This document shows, in pieces, positions 15,911-25,359 of a stretch of 32,415 nt of DNA (positions are counted from its first letter, which is position 1; each line of letters begins with the position of its first letter). The stretch comes from Proteobacteria bacterium UBA1858 (GTDB lineage: Bacteria > Pseudomonadota > Gammaproteobacteria > UBA4575), in contig DDIE01000067.1 in NCBI GenBank assembly GCA_002338385.1, positions 3,395 to 35,809 of the forward strand. Reading direction: 5' to 3'. Both the position numbers and the translations under genes were made by a program. A model generated the notes under the pieces. The model was given only the letters and a program-made list of their open reading frames with translations. It did not search any database and had not been told where the DNA came from.

Positions 15911-16864
15911 ATGAAACATCACTTTCTGCAGCTTGGCATTCTGAGTCTATGTGTGAGCGCATTATTGCTTGCTCTCGCTTCACCAGCACACAGTCAGGGC
16001 AAGGTCGCAATCATCATGCCAGAGGTCAGGGCGCCGTATAAGGTAATATTTGATGACATATACGATGGCATTGTAGAAAACCTCAATCAGCAATCAATCA
16101 GCTTAATTATTAATAAGGAAGTTAAGTCATCCACTGTTGATGGCTGGATAGCTAACATGGGTATCAGTGCTATTATTGCTCTCGGCCCAGCAGCACATAA
16201 GTCAGTGAGTAAAATAACAACCGAATTACCCGTGGTGAGTGGTGCGATGATGACGGCTACTCCAGATGATCAAGATAGTCTTAAAGTGGCATTGAGCCCG
16301 GAGCCCGCTGAACTATTTGATCAACTCAGTACGCTCAACGACAACATCTCAAGAGTGGCTGTTGTTTATAATCCCGACAGATACCAGTGGTTGATAAATC
16401 TAGCTCAAAAAAAGGCCTTGTCATATGGTATTGATTTGCTGACCTATAAAGCAAGCAATGTCAAACAGTCAGCAAAAATTTATGATCAGCTATTAGCCGA
16501 TGAAAAACCACAATCACTCGCTATCTGGTTATTGCAGGACAGAACCATTGTCGATTCTAAAGTTGTATTGCCATTCATATTGGAACGTTCATGGCAAAGA
16601 TCTATTATGGTGTTTTCCTCTTCCTTAGGCCATGTCAAGAAAGGTGTCTTATTTTGTATGTACCCTGATAACAGAGCGCATGGCAAGCAGCTTGCCCAAA
16701 TCATAGATAATTATTATCAGTTGCCAGCAAGAGTTCACAAGGATCCCATGCCTACAACTGACTTGCTTATGGCAATAAATTCAAGAACAGCTGCGCACTT
16801 AGGTCTGGATCTCAATAAATCAGATCTGAGAAAGATTGATGTAGTTTTTCCGCTGACGAACTGA
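15911..16864 (+). CDS. Periplasmic substrate-binding protein, ABC_sub_bind-type
   Basis: The 317-residue protein has a signal peptide (residues 1 to about 28, cut after AHS) and then KVAIIMPEVRAPYKVIFDDIYDGI, matching the start of the two-lobe ABC_sub_bind fold. Lobe features include ISAIIALGPAAHKSVSK, RVAVVYNPDRYQWLINLAQKKA and the hinge region near VFSSSLGHVKKGVLFCMYPD. No ATPase or permease gene lies nearby, and the next gene, 10 bases away, is a membrane sensor kinase. The likely role is therefore to bring a ligand to the kinase and not to an importer, but this is inference from gene order. It is separated from the TonB receptor by 66 AT-rich bases and probably belongs to the same transcriptional group. 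Confidence 0.8.
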   Translation: MKHHFLQLGILSLCVSALLLALASPAHSQGKVAIIMPEVRAPYKVIFDDIYDGIVENLNQQSISLIINKEVKSSTVDGWIANMGISAIIALGPAAHKSVSKITTELPVVSGAMMTATPDDQDSLKVALSPEPAELFDQLSTLNDNISRVAVVYNPDRYQWLINLAQKKALSYGIDLLTYKASNVKQSAKIYDQLLADEKPQSLAIWLLQDRTIVDSKVVLPFILERSWQRSIMVFSSSLGHVKKGVLFCMYPDNRAHGKQLAQIIDNYYQLPARVHKDPMPTTDLLMAINSRTAAHLGLDLNKSDLRKIDVVFPLTN

Positions 16865-16874
16865 GCGAATCAGC

Positions 16875-19800
16875 ATGAAGTTTTTAGTTAAGTTAAAGCA
16901 AATAATTACGGTTCGAAACTTCAGGGGTCAGCTGATCTTGGCGATTACACTCGCGATTATTATCACCTCAGTATTATCTACATTTGTCATTACTAAATCA
17001 TCCTCTCATGCAATCAGTGATAACTTATTAGAGAAAGCGCTGAGAGTGACTGAGGTTTTTGCCGAACAGACAGTGCTAGGTCTGCTGTTAGCTGAAGCTG
17101 GTAATCTTGAGGGTGCGGTAGAAACAATTTTGCAATTTCCAGATATAGTCGCGGTGGGTGTATACAATATTGATGGTACAGCGCTGCTTGAGCGAGGTCC
17201 GGAAGGGAAAATAATCAAACCTGAGAAGTGGGTCTCAGCCACTGAGCTTGTCAGACAAACTGAAGGCGCTTGGTATTTATCGGCCCCTGTTTTTTACATC
17301 CAAGAATCCGAGGACGCCTTCTTTATAGATCGCTCAGAGGCTGAGTTACTTGGTCACGTAAGTGTGGTGATGAATAAATCCAGCTTGAATAGTCTTGTGC
17401 TGGGTATACGCGATATCAATATCATCATTACCTTCGTGCTCGCGCTGATTTTGATGCTAGTACTTTTGTCCGTCACGCAACGTGTTACGAAACCACTTCA
17501 ACAACTGATGATGTTAATGGGTAAGGCGCAAACAGGAGAGCGCCAAGTGCGGGCAGAGTTGCTCGGACCTGAAGATATCCGGCAAATGGAGGCAGCGTTT
17601 AATACCATGATTGTAGCGTTGGAGGATCGTGAGCAGGAATTACTCACCACCCGAGATGACGCGCTGGAATCTGCCAAAATAAAAGGCGAATTTGCAGCCA
17701 ATGTCAGTCATGAATTGAGAACGCCCTTGAATGGCATACTGGGTATGCTGGAGCTGTTAGCAGGGATGGGTTTGTCGCCTAAACAGCGTGAATATGTCAA
17801 TATCGCACGTAGTTCCAGTGATGCATTATTGTCGCTCATAGATGACATTCTGGATTTCTCAAAAATTGATTCAGGCAAGATGGAGGTGACGAATCAAGCG
17901 TTTAATTTGAGAGATTTACTGGATGATGTGGTCAGTATTATGTCCACTCAAGCACAAATCAAAGGTATTGATTTCAGTTATGAGATTTGTGAGCCGCTGA
18001 CGCATACAGTCAATGGTGATGTGCGTAGAATACGCCAGTTGTTAATAAATCTTTGCGGAAATGCAGTTAAGTTTACCAATCATGGAGAGGTTTTCATCAG
18101 AGTCTCTCTTGAGTCTGAACAGGAATCAGTTCACAGGCTGCGCTTTGAAGTTGAGGACACAGGTATAGGTATCCCTGAGAATGCACTGGAAAAAATATTT
18201 GAGGCTTTCTCTCAGGCAGATAATTCAAGTACCCGCAAGTATGAGGGTACTGGTCTAGGATTGGCCATTTGTCGTCAGCTGGTCAGCGTACTGAATGGTG
18301 AAATTGGTGTCAGCAGTATCATCAACAAGGGCAGTACGTTTTATTTTGTGATACCGATCCCCGCAGTTGCTGCGCAAGCAAGTGCTATCGTAATCGATCA
18401 TGCCACCTTGGCAGGGACAAGATTTTTAGTGGTGGATGATAGTGCACATGTGCGGATGAATTTAGCCCAGATACTTACAAGCATGGGTGGGCAGGTGGAG
18501 CTGGCTGATTCTGGGCGCGTTGCGCTGGCTAAACTTAGAGAGGCCACGGCACATGAGCATGCATATGAAATTGTGTTAGTGGATGAAGCGATGCCCTCTG
18601 ATGATGGGATTGAACTGCTGCGCACAATCAAGCACGACCAAAGTATTGCTGATGTTAAGAGTGTGCTTATGACTAATCAAGCTCATACAGAGGTATTCCT
18701 AGAACGTTTTACAGAAATTGATAGCTATATTCAGAAGCCGATTCTTAAGGATCATCTATTAAATAGCCTGACCGCGCTGATTAGTGGTGTCTCAGCTAAA
18801 CACACCAGGGACTCATCGCTAGCTCAAGAGAAGAAAATCATGGCTAGTAATGTCAAGGTGTTAGTTGCTGAGGACAATACTGCCAATCAGGAGGTTGCTT
18901 TGGGGATGCTGGAACGCTTAGGGTGCAAAATTGTGATTGCTTATAACGGAACTGAAGCGATAAATTTATTAACGCGTGATCGTTTCGATATTATTTTTAT
19001 GGACTGTAATATGCCCGAGATGGATGGTTATGAAGCAACCCGAAGAATTCGCGAGTTAGATGGCAGTTATGCAAAGATACCTATTATTGCAATGACCGCT
19101 AATGTGCGTGCGGGAGACCGCCAAAAGTGTCTAGACGCAGGTATGGATGATTATCTGGCTAAGCCGCTTAAAATCAAAAATATTAGATCAAAACTAGAGA
19201 ATTGGTTACCTGATCTGGTTTCTGAGGTTTTGGAACTATCTGATCAGCCACAGATGGACAACATTCCTACTAGAAGTTTAGTCAGTTCACTGAGTATCAA
19301 GAGAATAAATGAACTTAAAGAGAGTGTTGGCAGTGCTTTTAATAATATGCTGAATGCATTTACTGAGGATTTACCCGTACTGGTCGATGAGATAAGTCTT
19401 GCCATTGATAGTAACAATCAAGAGGCTATCAAACATTATGCGCATAGTATAAAAGGCTCAAGTAAGAATTTCGGCGCCGATGAGTTGGCCAATATTGCCA
19501 GAGATATTGAGGATACATGCAAGGCCGGGCGGCTCAATAATATTGATCATTTGCTAGTTCGATTGGAACAGGAAATGGCTAATGTGATTACAGGTTTGCA
19601 ACAGCTCAATGCACCCGATCAAACCGAAGCTGGCAACCAAGTAAGGAATGACAAAGCACAAAAAATCCTGATCGCTGATGACGATAGAAGTATGCGTATG
19701 GCGCTAAGCAATGTTTTAGATAGCGATGGCTACCAATTATATGAAGCAGCTAATGGCCATGAGGCGTTAAACTTCTGTCGCAATAATATGCCTGATTTAG

Positions 19801-21374
19801 TGCTATTGGATGCGGTTATGCCAGAAATGAGTGGTCTAGATGCGTGTAGAAAGATTCGGCAGTTAAAAGATTCAAGTCATGTGCCGATTTTAATGGTTAC
19901 TGCCCTGGATGATGAGGCATCAATCGAACACGCTTTTGAGGCGGGTGCGACTGACTATCTGCCTAAACCAGTCCATTTTTCAGTATTACGTCAGCGAATA
20001 TCCCGGCTATTGCATGCCTCTCGCGTAGAGCAACATGTCAGACAGCTTGCTTATACGGATCCACTGACAGGCTTGCCCAACCGCACCACCTTCTCTGCCC
20101 ACTTGACCAGTCTGCTGGCCAAGGCTATAGATTACCAAGATGAAATGGTGGCGATATTATTTCTGGATCTGAATCGATTTAAGCTCGTCAACGATACCAT
20201 GGGGCATAGTGTGGGTGATCTGCTACTTAAGGCTGTTGCTGACCGAGTGCAACGATGTGTCCGCAGTGGTGATATGGTGGCGAGGCTTGGGGGTGATGAG
20301 TTTACGCTCATTGTTGATCGCGTTAAGTCCCAAGAGAGTCTTGCCCGCATCGCACAGAATATTTGCGATACTCTGGCTAAGCCCTTTTCATTCGCGGGGC
20401 AGGAGATTTTTGTCACCACCAGTATTGGTATCTCACTCTATCCTGCAGATGGGCATGATATCGATGCACTCATGAAGCATGCCGATACAGCCATGTTTCG
20501 GGCAAAAGACTGCGGTCACAGCTATTTGTTTTATGAATCGGATATGCAGGATCTAGTCAATCGAAAAGTTGAAATTGAAGCGGATCTGAGGCGTTGTGTG
20601 AATCGTGATGAAATAGAAATTCACTATCAACCCAAGCTTGATATGAGCACAAACAAAATGGTTGGCATGGAAGCGCTGGTGAGATGGCAGCATCCAGATA
20701 AGGGGATCATTAGCCCTGAAGAATTCATCCCTTTGGCCGAGGAGACAGGGTTCATTAATCAAATTGGCTTGTGGGTGATGGTGGGAGCATGTCTGCAGGC
20801 CAAAACTTGGCATGATCAGGGCTATGGACCCTATTCTGTATCGGTTAATCTCTCTGGGGTGCAGCTGGAGCACGGCGACATCATTCAGCAAGTCAGACAA
20901 GTGCTGGACGAAACCGCTATCGCACCTGAAATGCTTGAGCTGGAAATCACTGAGAGCACCATCATGCGAGATCCTCAGCGTGTCATTGATATACTCAATG
21001 AGCTCAAAGCCATGGGCGTTAAGCTGGCCGTTGATGATTTTGGGACTGGCTATTCCTCGTTAAATTACTTGAAACGCTTCCCGATCGATACTTTGAAGAT
21101 AGATGCGACCTTTGTGCAAGATGTGCAAACGGATGCTGATGATCGAGCGATTATTAAAAGTATTATTGCTCTAGCCGATAGCATGCACTTGAAGATTGTT
21201 GCGGAGGGTGTCGAGACCAAAGCTCAATATGACATCCTGCACACTTTGGGATGTGACTTCATCCAGGGGTACTATGTCTGCCATCCGATGTCCAGTGACG
21301 ATCTTGAGCGGCGAATATTGAAAAAAATGGACACTTTCGAGCCGCATATCATGCCATTTGATGGTGATGAATGA
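16875..21374 (+). CDS. Hybrid sensor histidine kinase with three receivers, HPT, GGDEF and EAL domains
   Basis: The 1499-residue inner membrane protein has TM1 at about 20-40, a periplasmic sensor region (41-180), TM2 at 181-200 and HAMP at 201-255. Then follow HisKA with phospho-acceptor His279 (SHELRTPLNG), HATPase (NAVKFTNHG, DTGIGIP, GTGLGLAI), REC1 (~515-630, LVDEAMP), REC2 (~660-775, FMDCNMPEMDG), an HPT domain with His857 (HYAHSIKGSS), REC3 (~930-1045, LLDAVMPEMSG), GGDEF (motif 1139-1143) and EAL (motif 1266-1268; DDFGTGYSSLNYLKRF present). Both cyclic-di-GMP domains look intact: a product-inhibition RxxD (RSGD, 1130-1133) lies five residues before GGDEF, and EAL keeps its catalytic residues. 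The protein resembles a BarA/GacS-type kinase joined to a diguanylate cyclase/phosphodiesterase. Its gene is 10 bases after the SBP gene. Which c-di-GMP activity prevails is unknown. Confidence 0.95.
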   Translation: MKFLVKLKQIITVRNFRGQLILAITLAIIITSVLSTFVITKSSSHAISDNLLEKALRVTEVFAEQTVLGLLLAEAGNLEGAVETILQFPDIVAVGVYNIDGTALLERGPEGKIIKPEKWVSATELVRQTEGAWYLSAPVFYIQESEDAFFIDRSEAELLGHVSVVMNKSSLNSLVLGIRDINIIITFVLALILMLVLLSVTQRVTKPLQQLMMLMGKAQTGERQVRAELLGPEDIRQMEAAFNTMIVALEDREQELLTTRDDALESAKIKGEFAANVSHELRTPLNGILGMLELLAGMGLSPKQREYVNIARSSSDALLSLIDDILDFSKIDSGKMEVTNQAFNLRDLLDDVVSIMSTQAQIKGIDFSYEICEPLTHTVNGDVRRIRQLLINLCGNAVKFTNHGEVFIRVSLESEQESVHRLRFEVEDTGIGIPENALEKIFEAFSQADNSSTRKYEGTGLGLAICRQLVSVLNGEIGVSSIINKGSTFYFVIPIPAVAAQASAIVIDHATLAGTRFLVVDDSAHVRMNLAQILTSMGGQVELADSGRVALAKLREATAHEHAYEIVLVDEAMPSDDGIELLRTIKHDQSIADVKSVLMTNQAHTEVFLERFTEIDSYIQKPILKDHLLNSLTALISGVSAKHTRDSSLAQEKKIMASNVKVLVAEDNTANQEVALGMLERLGCKIVIAYNGTEAINLLTRDRFDIIFMDCNMPEMDGYEATRRIRELDGSYAKIPIIAMTANVRAGDRQKCLDAGMDDYLAKPLKIKNIRSKLENWLPDLVSEVLELSDQPQMDNIPTRSLVSSLSIKRINELKESVGSAFNNMLNAFTEDLPVLVDEISLAIDSNNQEAIKHYAHSIKGSSKNFGADELANIARDIEDTCKAGRLNNIDHLLVRLEQEMANVITGLQQLNAPDQTEAGNQVRNDKAQKILIADDDRSMRMALSNVLDSDGYQLYEAANGHEALNFCRNNMPDLVLLDAVMPEMSGLDACRKIRQLKDSSHVPILMVTALDDEASIEHAFEAGATDYLPKPVHFSVLRQRISRLLHASRVEQHVRQLAYTDPLTGLPNRTTFSAHLTSLLAKAIDYQDEMVAILFLDLNRFKLVNDTMGHSVGDLLLKAVADRVQRCVRSGDMVARLGGDEFTLIVDRVKSQESLARIAQNICDTLAKPFSFAGQEIFVTTSIGISLYPADGHDIDALMKHADTAMFRAKDCGHSYLFYESDMQDLVNRKVEIEADLRRCVNRDEIEIHYQPKLDMSTNKMVGMEALVRWQHPDKGIISPEEFIPLAEETGFINQIGLWVMVGACLQAKTWHDQGYGPYSVSVNLSGVQLEHGDIIQQVRQVLDETAIAPEMLELEITESTIMRDPQRVIDILNELKAMGVKLAVDDFGTGYSSLNYLKRFPIDTLKIDATFVQDVQTDADDRAIIKSIIALADSMHLKIVAEGVETKAQYDILHTLGCDFIQGYYVCHPMSSDDLERRILKKMDTFEPHIMPFDGDE

Positions 21375-21800
21375 TCACTTGTGGTCATGTAGGGCTGAAA
21401 ATACCCTTTCATGACATGGGTAAAAAGGCGCCACATCCAGCTCCCCTAAGATAACTAAAAACTTTGCTCAAATAAACACTTATCCATTAATGTTGGATTT
21501 AAGTGGGGATGGCTAAATGCCAGCAAAAAAATGTTGGAATCCCTTTGGCGCTTAGTGTAAATTACGCATACTGCCGTACAGGTAAAACAAGGATGGGTGG
21601 AGGAGTAGTCACCTCAGCTGACACAAATTAAAACAATGTTAAGTGTCGTGATAGCTATCAATTAGTAGGCCATTAAACAATAATAAATCCCAAATGAAAC
21701 AAAAGCATATGGGGCTTGCTTGTGTTTGAATACCAGCGATATTGTCAAAAGCGTCCTGCTTAACTTTTACTAAAAATAAATAGTCACTAAGATAAAAATT
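21375..21800. other. 426-base gap between kinase and acyl-CoA synthetase genes
   Basis: This stretch carries no convincing gene on either strand. Besides the inverted repeat at 21384-21415 it holds a perfect 12-base palindrome TGATAGCTATCA at 21649-21660, which could be an operator site. The transcript of the downstream importer cluster probably starts here, yet I found no good -35/-10 pair; TTGTCA near 21738 with a poor -10 is the nearest. No tRNA-like fold was seen. Confidence 0.5.
21384..21415 (+). terminator. Inverted repeat after the hybrid kinase gene
   Basis: GTCATG at 21384-21389 pairs with CATGAC at 21410-21415, and an inner GGG/CCC pair (21392-21394 and 21404-21406) extends the stem across a small internal loop. 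It sits 10 bases after the kinase stop codon. No T-tract follows, so it is not a classical intrinsic terminator; it may protect the transcript end or mark a weak one. Confidence 0.35.
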
Positions 21801-23630
21801 ATGGAAACATTTCCTAGTCTTCTTAAGCAACATGCCACGCAAAGAAGTAACGATACTGCTATTCGAATGAAGCGATACGGGATATGGAACTCGTATACAT
21901 GGCAACAGATGGCAAGCGAAGTCGATCAAATACTGTGTGCACTGGCCGCTAATGACATCAAATCGGGTGACAGAATCGCAATTATCGGGAACAACGTCCC
22001 CGAATTGTATTTTTCGATAGTTGCAGCCCAGGGTTTAGGTGCCGTGCCGGTGCCGATGCACGCCGATTCAACCCCGCATGAATTAAAGGCTCTGCTTAAA
22101 GACTGTGATGCTAAAATTGCTGTCCTTCAGGATCAGCAACAAGTTGATGCGATCGAACAAGCTGTTGCTGATTTGCCAAATCTAGATATTGCTATTTATC
22201 TGGATGAGCGCGGGATGCAAAGCTATAGCACAGAATATTTTAAGTCATACTCGTCATTCTTACAGCAGGGTGTGGCCTATCAGCAGCAAAATCCTCAGTT
22301 CGCGAGTGAAGCTATGGCGCAGGTGTCACTCGATGATGAGGCATTTATCGTCTACACATCAGGGACATCCGGCAAATGTAAGGGTGCGCTGTTAACCCAC
22401 GCGAATTATGTTGCTACGGCAGCGGCTTTCATATCTCAAGAAGAGATCGGCACGCATGAAGAAGTGTTTGCCTATCTGCCTATGGCCTATGCAAGCACAT
22501 TGTTTCATGTGTATACCCTGTGGATGATGCAAGGTTTTACAATTAATTGCCCTGAGAGTAACGAAACACTATTGATAGACATGAGAGAGGTTGGGCCAAC
22601 TTTATTCTATGGACCGCCCCATTTCTTCAAGATGTTGCATGCCAGTATCAGCTCGCGCAGTGCCAGCTCAAAATCGAATATGCTGGATAAAAGCTTGGCA
22701 GAGTTACATACCAAAGGACGTAGCTTTTTCAGTAATCTATTGGTATTCAATCCGATTAAAGACCTTTACGGACTCAGTAAAGTCACGCATGCCTATGTCG
22801 GTGGCGATGTGCTTAATGAGGACGTATTTCAATTCTTCAAGGCCATCGGCATTAACCTTAAAGCAACTTACGGTACGACTGAAAGCGCTGGTTGCGTTAC
22901 CGTACAACAGCCAGATAGTGCAAATGACAAGAGTGAATCCAACGTCGGTACAGCCCTGGCAGGTGTAGAAGTCAAGGTCACAGCGGATAATGAAATAGTT
23001 TTCAAAGGTATCAATGCCTTCAAAGGCTATTACAACGATGCCAGTGAAACGCAAGCGGTTATTGTTGATGGCTGGGTACACACAGGCGATATTGGAGGCG
23101 TAGTTAATCAGCAACTACATGTGCTCGAGCGATCAGATGCAATTAGTAAGTTTGCTAATGGCGCTGACTTCCTACCAAAACAAATTGAAAATACCATTAA
23201 GTCATCCCCATACATTAAAGATGCTTTTGTTACAGGTGAAGATAAAGACTATATCTCAGCGCTAATAATTATCGATGGGGATACTGTCGGCGCATGGGCT
23301 GAATTGCGCCAGATGCAGTTCACTGGCTTCCGCGATCTTTCAACCAAGGATGAAGTGGTCGAACTCATTGCAGAAAAGATCAAGGATGTGAATGCCAGTA
23401 TTGAGCGAATTGGCGGCAAGAATTGCCCACATATCAAACGTTTCACCATACTCAACAAAGAGTTCAACATTAGTGTTGGCGAGATGACGCGTACACGTAA
23501 GATCAAGCGTGATGTGGTGGCAAGTAATTACGCACCATTAATTGATGCACTTTACTCTACGACAGATAAGTATGATGTGGTCGATTCTACTGGTGAATTG
23601 GTCGCGCAATTAAGATTACAAACGGCTTAA
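21801..23630 (+). CDS. AMP-dependent acyl-CoA synthetase
   Basis: The enzyme activates a carboxylic acid with ATP to an acyl-adenylate and joins it to CoA. In 609 residues it has the adenylate-forming signature YTSGTSGKCKGALLTHANYV from residue 185 (P-loop-like A3 motif), ATYGTTESAGC (A5), GWVHTGDIGG (A7) and a C-terminal domain with a FANGADFLPKQIEN region. It is in the long-chain fatty-acid-CoA ligase branch; the substrate cannot be fixed. The next gene begins 8 bases after its stop and encodes a Liv-type ATPase, so the synthetase is probably part of the import operon and may trap the imported carboxylate as its CoA ester. The ATG at 21801 has no obvious ribosome binding site. Confidence 0.88.
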   Translation: METFPSLLKQHATQRSNDTAIRMKRYGIWNSYTWQQMASEVDQILCALAANDIKSGDRIAIIGNNVPELYFSIVAAQGLGAVPVPMHADSTPHELKALLKDCDAKIAVLQDQQQVDAIEQAVADLPNLDIAIYLDERGMQSYSTEYFKSYSSFLQQGVAYQQQNPQFASEAMAQVSLDDEAFIVYTSGTSGKCKGALLTHANYVATAAAFISQEEIGTHEEVFAYLPMAYASTLFHVYTLWMMQGFTINCPESNETLLIDMREVGPTLFYGPPHFFKMLHASISSRSASSKSNMLDKSLAELHTKGRSFFSNLLVFNPIKDLYGLSKVTHAYVGGDVLNEDVFQFFKAIGINLKATYGTTESAGCVTVQQPDSANDKSESNVGTALAGVEVKVTADNEIVFKGINAFKGYYNDASETQAVIVDGWVHTGDIGGVVNQQLHVLERSDAISKFANGADFLPKQIENTIKSSPYIKDAFVTGEDKDYISALIIIDGDTVGAWAELRQMQFTGFRDLSTKDEVVELIAEKIKDVNASIERIGGKNCPHIKRFTILNKEFNISVGEMTRTRKIKRDVVASNYAPLIDALYSTTDKYDVVDSTGELVAQLRLQTA

Positions 23631-23638
23631 TATAAAAG

Positions 23639-24427
23639 ATGAATATGAGTACAGAATCGAAAAAGCCGCTATTGGTGTTGGATGACATAAGTCTATCTTT
23701 CAAAGGTGTTAAAGCAATTACAGATATCAGCTTTAATGTTTATGAAGGCGAGATCTGTTCTGTTATCGGGCCTAATGGTGCTGGTAAGAGCTCGATGTTG
23801 AATGTCATTAACGGCGTTTACATACCTCAGGAAGGTACGATTACCTTTGATGGCAAACAATTTAACAAGATGAAGCCGCATACGGCGGCAGTCATGGGGA
23901 TTGCTCGCACTTTCCAAAACATTGCCTTGTTTAAGGGCATGTCAGTGCTGGACAATATTATGTCTGGTCGTAACCTGATGATGAAAGCAACTTTCTGGGA
24001 AACTGCTCTCAACATTGGACGTGCCAAGCGCGAAGAAATGGAACACCGTCTGGAAGTTGAAAAGATTATTGAATTTCTTGGTTTGCAGTCGATCCGTAAA
24101 ACACCAGTTGCCTCATTGCCCTATGGACTTCAGAAACGCGTCGAACTGGGCCGCGCGCTGGCTGCCGAACCTAAAATGCTCCTGCTGGATGAGCCTATGG
24201 CAGGTATGACGATGGAAGAGAAATTGGACATGTCATGCTTTATTCAGGAAGTGAATAGGAATCTGGGGACAACAATCGTTTTGATTGAGCACGACATGGG
24301 CGTTGTGATGGATATTTCTGACCACGTGGTCGTTCTAGATTACGGTAAGAAAATTGGAGATGGGCCTCCAAGTGAAGTTATGAACAATCAAGATGTCATC
24401 GATGCCTATCTTGGCGTAAGTCATTAA
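23639..24427 (+). CDS. livG: Liv-type ABC transporter ATPase, LivG-like
   Basis: This is one of two ATPases of a branched-chain-amino-acid-type (HAAT) importer. In 262 residues it has Walker A GPNGAGKSS starting at Gly44, a LivG-specific long helical insert after the Q-loop region (FQNIALFKGMSVLDNIMSGRN), an atypical signature LPYGLQKRVELGRALA where family members have LxxGxQR, Walker B LLLDEPMAGM and the His switch VLIEHDMGVV. The family is used for amides, urea and aromatic or fatty carboxylates as well as leucine, so the gene symbol describes only the family. It lies between the acyl-CoA synthetase and the first permease and is likely cotranscribed. ATG at 23639 or the ATG two codons later (23645) are both possible. 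Confidence 0.93.
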   Translation: MNMSTESKKPLLVLDDISLSFKGVKAITDISFNVYEGEICSVIGPNGAGKSSMLNVINGVYIPQEGTITFDGKQFNKMKPHTAAVMGIARTFQNIALFKGMSVLDNIMSGRNLMMKATFWETALNIGRAKREEMEHRLEVEKIIEFLGLQSIRKTPVASLPYGLQKRVELGRALAAEPKMLLLDEPMAGMTMEEKLDMSCFIQEVNRNLGTTIVLIEHDMGVVMDISDHVVVLDYGKKIGDGPPSEVMNNQDVIDAYLGVSH

Positions 24428-24448
24428 TAATATAAAAGGGGAGAGAAC

Positions 24449-25357
24449 GTGGCGTTTTTTCTAGAGGTACTGGTCGGCGGTTTACTATCCGGCGTAATGT
24501 ACTCACTTGTAGCAATTGGTTTTGTATTAATTTACAAATCTTCAGGCGTATTCAACTTCGCACAGGGAACGATGTTGCTACTGGCCGCATTAACTTTCGT
24601 GAGCATGACCGAACGTCAAGTTGATTTTAAGATAGCGTTTATAATCACCTTGGTGATGATGGTCGTGCTGGGCATTATAGTTGAACGAACTGTAATGCGA
24701 CCCCTAGCCAATCAGTCGTTATTGTCATTATTTATGGCGACAGTTGGCTTAAACTATTTCCTAGAGGGCCTTGCACAAGGCGTTTGGGATTCTGCTGTGC
24801 ATGGTCTGGAACTAGGTATTTCCAATGATCCAATATTCCTGATTGATGAATTCCCTGCGCTGGGACTGGACATCATTATCAGTCAATTTGATATCGCCGC
24901 CGCAGTGATTGCTGGCACCATGATTCTGGGCTTAACCTTATTCTTCCAATACACGCGCACGGGTCTGTCATTGCGTGCTGTATCTGATGACCACATGGCG
25001 GCTATGGCGGTTGGTATTCCACTGAATAGAATCTGGGCGATTGTATGGGCGGTTACCGGTGTAATTTGCTTGATCGCGGGTTTGTTATGGGGTGATCGGG
25101 TAAGTGTTTCATTCACGTTGACTGCAGCCGTGCTGAAAGGCCTGCCAGTGATTCTGATCGGTGGTTTGACGTCCATACCGGGTGCAATCGTCGGCGGTCT
25201 AATCATTGGTGCGAGCGAAAAACTCGGTGAAATTTATCTAGCCGAATTATTCGGTGGCCAGGGCATAGAACACTGGTGGGCTTACACCACAGCGCTTATA
25301 TTTTTAATGATCAGACCCACCGGTATTTTTGGTGAGAAACAAATTGAGAGAGTTTAA
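24449..25357 (+). CDS. livH: Liv-type ABC transporter permease, LivH-like
   Basis: The 302-residue inner membrane permease forms half of the transport channel. It starts with the family segment LLSGVMYSLVAIGFVLIYKSSGVFNFAQG, includes GLSLRAVSDDHMAAMAVGI (the cytoplasmic coupling region) and IGGLTSIPGAIVGGLIIG, and has about eight hydrophobic segments. The start is a GTG at 24449 with AAGGGGAGAG immediately upstream, a strong site. It lies 21 bases after livG and two bases before the second permease, so the two permeases are tightly coupled. The substrate is not shown by the sequence. Confidence 0.94.
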   Translation: MAFFLEVLVGGLLSGVMYSLVAIGFVLIYKSSGVFNFAQGTMLLLAALTFVSMTERQVDFKIAFIITLVMMVVLGIIVERTVMRPLANQSLLSLFMATVGLNYFLEGLAQGVWDSAVHGLELGISNDPIFLIDEFPALGLDIIISQFDIAAAVIAGTMILGLTLFFQYTRTGLSLRAVSDDHMAAMAVGIPLNRIWAIVWAVTGVICLIAGLLWGDRVSVSFTLTAAVLKGLPVILIGGLTSIPGAIVGGLIIGASEKLGEIYLAELFGGQGIEHWWAYTTALIFLMIRPTGIFGEKQIERV

Positions 25358-25359
25358 CT

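Noticed and set aside
20132..20419. Antisense reading frames within the kinase gene
   Set aside because: They are shadows of the GGDEF coding sequence with no start context or family match.
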